Of a stretch of DNA of 55,059 bases, positions 50,311 to 55,059 are shown in pieces. The notes under the pieces were generated by a model that did no database searches, was not told the DNA's origin, and saw nothing but the letters and a program-made list of their open reading frames with translations. The stretch's first letter is position 1; every line of letters starts with the position of its first letter. The stretch is from assembly GCA_001460835.1 (NCBI GenBank), contig CYKH01002012.1, positions 2,496 through 57,554 on the forward strand. The letters run 5' to 3'. The DNA comes from Bodo saltans (taxonomy: Eukaryota; Euglenozoa; Kinetoplastea; Eubodonida; Bodonidae). Made by a program: the position numbers and the translations under genes.

Positions 50311-51462
50311 CATCACGCGTCAAGGAGACAAAAAACTGGGTTTCAGCAATTCGTCCAGAGATATGCTGCATCATCGGTGAACGAACGGGTCAATGACCAA
50401 GGAATGTTCTGTCCGGAACGCCCGGGTATTCGTAATAATCTCCATGTGTCCTTCCTTCCTTGATGTGAGATCCTTTTCCGTTGCTTCTTCGGCTGAGCGC
50501 ATTTTTGTTGTAAATCAATCACACTTGTGTGTTATCCGCCATCATCCTTGCGTGCTCTTTTCCTCCAACGCCATATGTATTTTTTCGCTGTCAGTCAGTT
50601 TGAGGATGAAACAGAGCACGCCTCGCAAAGGAGGAAACGCGGTTTTAGATGTCATTGGCAATAGGCGGAAGTAGGATGGTGATGACCTGGGCCGCGACGC
50701 TTGGGCACTTGTTTTTCGATAAAAGGCAAACGAGTGAAGAGCGTACCTAGTGCACAGAACTTTGCAACCAAGCGCTTGACATCTTCCGGTGCTCGTTTTC
50801 GGTTGTATATTTTCTGTCTATGTCATCCGGACCAATGTATTTGCTGATTATTTTGTCCTCATTAATCCTCCTCAACATGACACTGGCAATTTCCGTCGTC
50901 CTTACCTTCCTTGCAGCAAGGGAGGGGTTGGGGTTATATCAGGGTTGGGTGTCACGATGTCGAAGCTGGAAAAACGTTGTCCCGGAGATGGCTGAAGCGT
51001 CTCGCCCGTCGAAATCGTGACGCATACGCCTCGGCTGTCGGAGGTGACGACGCCCTGGAAGCGCCATCTTCGCCAATGAAGCCAACGGTTGTCCCAACGT
51101 TGCCCTTCAACAACGGCATGAACTGATCATGGTTCATTCTCTAAAGCGCTGAAGGCTACACCTCTTCTGCACAAAACAAAAACAAAAAGAAAGGAACAAC
51201 CCCAAACAACCAGACTGCTCTTTTCCTGTCGTCAAGTTGAGGGTTTAATGCGGTGGTGTCCCGTTGCGACATGATGTGGCTGCCTGGAAACACGTGGCCA
51301 TGTACATAGAATTTTTGACGTTCCTCTTTGCCTTCTTAGTCACCTTGGATGCGGCGTTATGAATCCTTGATATTTTCTTTGTTTGAAACGTTTGTCGATC
51401 TCTGTTCACTCATCCCGGACGTTATTCTCTGCTTCTTGTTTCTCCTCCCGGGAGTTGCGAGG
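50311..51462. other. Region without intact gene; contains a second copy of a retroelement segment
   Basis: About 1.15 kb. Bases 50872-50899 match 48208-48235 at 26 of 28 positions and encode, on the minus strand, TTEIASVMLRR against TTEIGSVMLSRR. A short minus-strand frame at 50952-51137 (MPLLKGNVGTTVGFIGEDGA) may belong to the same decayed element. Otherwise nothing firm. Confidence 0.45.
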
Positions 51463-51883
51463 ATGGCGAGTTTCTTTTCAATCATTTTTTAACAACCAAG
51501 AGGTGAGAACGGAACTTACAGAGTACGTGATCAAACTCAAGAACAACGTGATCCCCCTTTTAGAGGCATGTGGTGTGCTAGAAGGGAATGCCCCGGCATC
51601 GGCGCCCACGTTGCTGGATGAGCTTCTGGGGTCGCACAAAGTCATAGTAGGTGCCGATGGAGCCGCAACAAACGAAGTCAAGGCAGTTGCATTTCTCGAC
51701 TGCTTGTGCTCGCGAAGTATTCTCTTGCAGCGCGTTGTCGATCTGGAGCGTGCTGATCGTGATCTTGCAAAACGGAGCGAGATTATAACGCTGAAGAAAG
51801 CTACCTACCGGACGCTCCAAGCCGTTTGTAGAGGAGCTGATAGTGGATCTCCTGCCCGCTCCGCTGCAATAAGTGCGCAATGA
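51463..51883 (+). CDS. Small helical hypothetical protein, frame broken in a T run
   Basis: The ATG at 51463 reads MASFFSIIF then stops in TTTTTTAA. Dropping one T from the six-T run (51484-51489) continues as NNQEVRTELTEYVIKLKNNV for about 130 more residues (IPLLEACGVLEG, FLDCLCSRSILLQRVVDLER, DLAKRSEIITLKKATYRTLQ). Near 51830 the protein-like frame shifts again (SKPFVEELIVDLLPAPLQ, then after a stop VRNEQLLDCYACDAGANVRM to about 51998). The product would be a mostly helical cytosolic protein of about 180 residues. No family is recognised. It is either a young pseudogene or a real gene with base-call errors, and may be the 5' part of one damaged gene with the zinc-finger ORF that follows. 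Confidence 0.5.
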
Positions 51884-51994
51884 ACAGCTGCTCGATTGCT
51901 ATGCGTGTGATGCGGGAGCCAACGTTCGCATGGTCGTCAATATGATCGAAGCATCTCTTGCGAAGCGAGGAATGTCGATAAATGCATGCCGTAA

Positions 51995-52786
51995 ATGATG
52001 CCTCGTGCCACCGGAGTTTGCTTACCCCCGTCCCTGACCTTTTGCCCACGAAAATGGCTTTGGACGGGTCACTTTTGGAGGCATATTTTCGGAGGGAACC
52101 CTTTTTTTGGGGGGGGGAGGACCCGGGACCCTGCGGATTTGACAGCAGGGGCGAAAAAGAGCAAAAAAAACAGGTATTTGAGTGTGCGCGTCGATGTCAG
52201 GGCAAAGATAAGATATTGGTCGCAGATGGGTGTCGGGTACTTTAATGCCAATCCCACAGGCAAGCGGCTGGCTTCGTGCCTTGTGTGCGGCCTGAATTGC
52301 AACACCAAAAACGAGATGATGGTGGAGCACATGTTCGACCTGCACTGTGAGCACTTCGACGCGCAGCCCATCACGTGCTTTGTGTGCGCATCACCGTGCA
52401 CGTCCTTTAAGGCATTTCGAGAACACTACGTCAAAGAGCACGACTCCTTCAATGAGGAGTCCGCATGCCTCTACTGCGGGATGGGCTCGTTCCCCAACGA
52501 GAAAGCCGTGATCAAAGATCACATGGTGAAAGCCGCAGTGTTTTTTGTTTTCGTTTTTTTTTCACAAATGAGTACGATGAGGATCTCGGCTGGCATGGTG
52601 CACATTTTGTGTCATCTCAAAGCATTGTGTGGGTTATTTAAGCGTTGTGGTCACGTTGGGTCGGTGAGGCGTTTTTTTCGCCTTCATAAATTTATTTCTT
52701 GCTTCAACGCTTGGAAAGCGAATTTCAGACTGTGCAATGAATTTTGGAATCCTTGTATCGCCCATATCGTTTGCTTATTTTGTTGA
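51995..52786 (+). CDS. C2H2 zinc-finger-like ORF (ends uncertain)
   Basis: The credible coding part is about 52175-52540. It has Cys/His pairs in zinc-finger spacing: CLVCGLNC...HMFDLHCEH, CFVCASPC...REHYVKEHD and CLYCGMGSF...IKDHMVKA. The last module is shortened. This suggests two to three nucleic-acid- or protein-binding fingers. The first 60 codons include homopolymer-derived stretches (a run of nine G at 52110-52118), and the last 80 codons after the T-rich tract at 52541-52562 look like translated untranslated sequence, so the true ends are unclear. It may continue the damaged gene that begins at 51463. Role unknown; RNA binding or transcription are possibilities. Confidence 0.5.
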   Translation: MMPRATGVCLPPSLTFCPRKWLWTGHFWRHIFGGNPFFGGGRTRDPADLTAGAKKSKKNRYLSVRVDVRAKIRYWSQMGVGYFNANPTGKRLASCLVCGLNCNTKNEMMVEHMFDLHCEHFDAQPITCFVCASPCTSFKAFREHYVKEHDSFNEESACLYCGMGSFPNEKAVIKDHMVKAAVFFVFVFFSQMSTMRISAGMVHILCHLKALCGLFKRCGHVGSVRRFFRLHKFISCFNAWKANFRLCNEFWNPCIAHIVCLFC

Positions 52787-52926
52787 TTTCTGCAAGAAAA
52801 ACTTTGAGCCAAGCTTCCACTTTGGTCCGTTTCACTGTTTCATTCACCGTTAAATACATATTTCTTGTCAATCCCGTTACTTGAAGTGTGATACATCGAG
52901 AAGGCAAACTCCAAAGCCATAGCTAA
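52787..52926 (+). other. 5' flank of the type II membrane protein gene
   Basis: A short T-rich spacer with pyrimidine-rich stretches (about 52810-52862) that could serve for trans-splicing of the gene at 52927. No gene seen. Confidence 0.4.
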
Positions 52927-54483
52927 ATGGTGCGTTGGCGAGCAATTGCGCTAGTGTGCCTATGCAGTGCTCTGTGCGCCTTGCTGGTCGTAACTTGGCA
53001 TGATTCCCCAACAGCCCAAACGAGTTCGATTGATACAGCCAAAGAGCACCGCTTAGAAGAAGAAACAGGGGATGCTGGGCCAGTTAAACATCAGCTCAAC
53101 AGCAGCAAGGCACAACACAAAGCCCTGCAAGTCAACAACAGCGACCTCGTCGTCCAAAACGATGGCCTCGAAAGAATCCCTCGCAAAGAAGGACCACTCC
53201 TGTGTAGCACGATTAGGCATGCGTCGCCAAAGGAAACCGGCCATCCTGAGTACAAGCACGATCAACACGGCTGTCGTCATCGGCAATCCATCACTTGCAC
53301 CGGCAAACGACTCAAGCGTGCACTTGTCATCTACATGCTGCAGACAAAAAACGTGCGCAACATGGCGGTTGAGTTGCACAGCTTCGACTTCTTTATGAAC
53401 GTTGGCGTGTTTGCCGAGCACGAGTCGACCGAGATGTTTGACGGGGTCGACTACGTCTTCACGCGCATGATGCCGCCGCACCTCGGAAAGGTCGCGGCGC
53501 CAACGATCATCGCGAAGAAGGGGAACATTAAGCTGATGTGGGTGCCGTCGGGGCCGTGCGACCTCTGCGCCCACGGACGCGTGATTACCTACCTTGGCGG
53601 CGTCGACGCTGTGAAGGCCAACTACTCCTTCATTGCTCTGCTTAACGGCGGCTCGCGCGGCCCGTTCCAAGCGGCGAACGACGCGGCGTGGATCGACGTG
53701 ATGGCCGTTGGAGGCCAGGCGACGTGGTCAGCGGCGACGCCCCCGATCATGGTGGGGCCGACTGTGAACACGCGGCATTCGGTGCACGTGCAAACGTTCT
53801 GCATCGGGCTTCACACTGTACGCCTCTCAGAATACTACCCGTTTCTCACACACTGCAACAATTCAGCAGAAGGCAAAGAAATGTGCATTCTTGGCGGTGA
53901 GGTTCCGGCTGGGATCGATTGGCTGCGGGGCGGCGGCTGGATTCATTCATTATCCACGAATGAGACTCTTCGTACCGTTGACGATGCAGAAGCTCTGGTA
54001 CAGACACGCAAACGTCTTGGGTTCGCGGAGCCAGGACACCGACATTACGACTTGTGCTCTGCGCTGTTTGCGAAGTTTGGGGGAACGTTCACCAATCGAG
54101 TTCGTGAACGAACGGCAGCTCATGCGGCGCAACTCATTTTGTTGAATCCGGCTGATCGGGCACTATCCGGACGTGTTCTACTCAAAGAGTTATTGAGCAG
54201 TGGTAGATTTTTGAACCTAGCTGACGGTATTAACTACGTCTTTGTCATCGGTGCCTTTTACGGGGTGCCTGGGAAGATAGAAATCCGCGATGGTGTTGTG
54301 GAGCGCCTGCGTCAGAGCATTGAAGAGAACCGTGGCCGACTAGTGGTCTCAAATAACCTCACTGAGTTCTTTGGATTTGACCCTGCACCGAACGCCTCGA
54401 AGGTGCTTGCGATTCATGTTCGTTGCAATGAGGGAGAACATCATCTGAAAGTTATGGACGGGAGGGCGCTCGAATTTCCGTAA
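52927..54483 (+). CDS. Type II membrane protein, putative glycosyltransferase
   Basis: ATG at 52927; 518 residues. A short basic tail and an N-terminal anchor (AIALVCLCSALCALLVV) are followed by a Ser/Asn-rich stem (30-120) and a globular lumenal part. The pattern FIALLNGGSRGPF followed after about 20 residues by PPIMVGPTVNTRHSVHVQTF matches the F-x-x-L-N-x-x-x-R-G-P-F ... K/M-V-G-P-T-x-N signature of a family of putative protist and algal glycosyltransferases. In that family the Asn/Arg stretch probably lies near the nucleotide-sugar site. Other recognisable parts are LVIYMLQTKNVRNMAVELHS and DYVFTRMMPPHL. Expected location: Golgi or ER membrane. Donor and acceptor are unknown. The frame is intact. 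Confidence 0.75.
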   Translation: MVRWRAIALVCLCSALCALLVVTWHDSPTAQTSSIDTAKEHRLEEETGDAGPVKHQLNSSKAQHKALQVNNSDLVVQNDGLERIPRKEGPLLCSTIRHASPKETGHPEYKHDQHGCRHRQSITCTGKRLKRALVIYMLQTKNVRNMAVELHSFDFFMNVGVFAEHESTEMFDGVDYVFTRMMPPHLGKVAAPTIIAKKGNIKLMWVPSGPCDLCAHGRVITYLGGVDAVKANYSFIALLNGGSRGPFQAANDAAWIDVMAVGGQATWSAATPPIMVGPTVNTRHSVHVQTFCIGLHTVRLSEYYPFLTHCNNSAEGKEMCILGGEVPAGIDWLRGGGWIHSLSTNETLRTVDDAEALVQTRKRLGFAEPGHRHYDLCSALFAKFGGTFTNRVRERTAAHAAQLILLNPADRALSGRVLLKELLSSGRFLNLADGINYVFVIGAFYGVPGKIEIRDGVVERLRQSIEENRGRLVVSNNLTEFFGFDPAPNASKVLAIHVRCNEGEHHLKVMDGRALEFP

Positions 54484-55059
54484 ATATGACGCACACTGAC
54501 CATCTATCTTCGTAAAAAATGAACACGACTATCTTCGTCATACGAGAGCGCCGAAGACACTAGACGCACACTGTCATCAATGCCTCGTCCCGAAGATTGA
54601 ATTTGCCAACGTTGTGTGGCGAAACTATGACCTCCGTGATCCGAGTAGTGTCTGAAACAAAGATAGTGTACGCCTGTTCGTTGTTGTTTTATAACCTTCC
54701 ATGTGCCAATTTCTGTGATGGTGATGGTGAAGCTTATTTTTCGTTTGGTGTTGTGATGGCTTTTGAACGTGTTTGCGTACAACGTTTATTCTTACTTTTT
54801 CACGAAATCCACAAGATGGAAGAAGAGGAATCGTCGTGCACCTTTGCTGACTGGCAAATTTTATGATGAGCACACCCGAAAGGATTGTGAAGGCACACAA
54901 TTAACATTACTGCAATATTTTTTTTTTTGTACGTATGCGAGGAAGATTTCTTGTCGCATATCAGGAATTCGTCAGGTGGAGGAACCCGAAGGTATGGGCA
55001 AGTGACTAGAGGCACGATTTCGCTTCAAACGCACAAACTGTCTACTACGCTAAAGGAGC
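54484..55059. other. 3' flank, no gene seen
   Basis: About 575 bases after the last gene. It includes a T run at 54918-54930 that could be the pyrimidine tract of the next gene beyond the window. Short open frames have no protein-like character. Confidence 0.5.

Overview
The window looks like nuclear DNA of a free-living kinetoplastid flagellate, most likely Bodo saltans or a close relative. The basis is gene style, not a database match. Long intronless genes lie head to tail in two opposed blocks. Starts are preceded by pyrimidine tracts and an AG, as expected for spliced-leader trans-splicing. The gene content (MORN/kinesin, huge polytopic surface proteins, W-x-x-A-L helical-repeat organellar proteins, DIRS-like retroelement debris) also fits. 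No introns, bacterial-type operon signals, CRISPR arrays or convincing tRNA genes were seen.

Layout. Positions 1-20205 form a minus-strand gene block. From right to left in the window (transcription order) it holds a ferric-reductase 3' fragment, a large type II membrane protein, a DOMON-DOMON-ferric reductase, a ~1580-residue repeat-rich polytopic surface protein, a basic hypothetical protein, a J-domain protein, a coiled-coil/SPRY protein, and a receptor-like protein cut by the window edge. Positions 20206-23237 are a divergent strand-switch region, the usual place for Pol II initiation in kinetoplastids. It contains a 300-base gap, GTAAGAGCAA-type repeats and a decayed retroelement RNase H, and is bounded by two identical 86-bp direct repeats. 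Positions 23238-43559 form a plus-strand block: sugar transporter, NHL-repeat polytopic surface protein, an internally deleted second transporter, a MORN/coiled-coil/kinesin fusion, an LRR protein, a basic protein with an organelle-type N terminus, a 1284-residue helical-repeat protein, and an ER-type J-domain protein that runs into a 920-base gap. Positions 44480-51460 are mostly retroelement debris on the minus strand (RNase H, reverse transcriptase, CCCH finger, possible tyrosine recombinase) around one intact orphan ORF. The right end carries a frame-broken small gene, a C2H2 zinc-finger ORF and a type II membrane glycosyltransferase-like protein.

Quality. Three genes are interrupted by direct tandem duplications (197, 38 and 76 bp), and in every case removing one copy restores one continuous frame. 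The two 197-bp copies differ at ten sites, all codon third positions, so they look like two functional alleles joined by the assembler. Several one-base frame breaks (about 13920, 51490, 51830) may have the same kind of cause. Readers should treat the interrupted genes as probably intact in the organism.

How the genes work together: they are co-transcribed but functionally mixed, as is normal for kinetoplastid polycistrons. The recurring theme is the cell surface (two giant polytopic proteins, a sensor-like receptor, ferric reductase, sugar transporters, two type II membrane proteins), plus cytoskeletal and organellar housekeeping.
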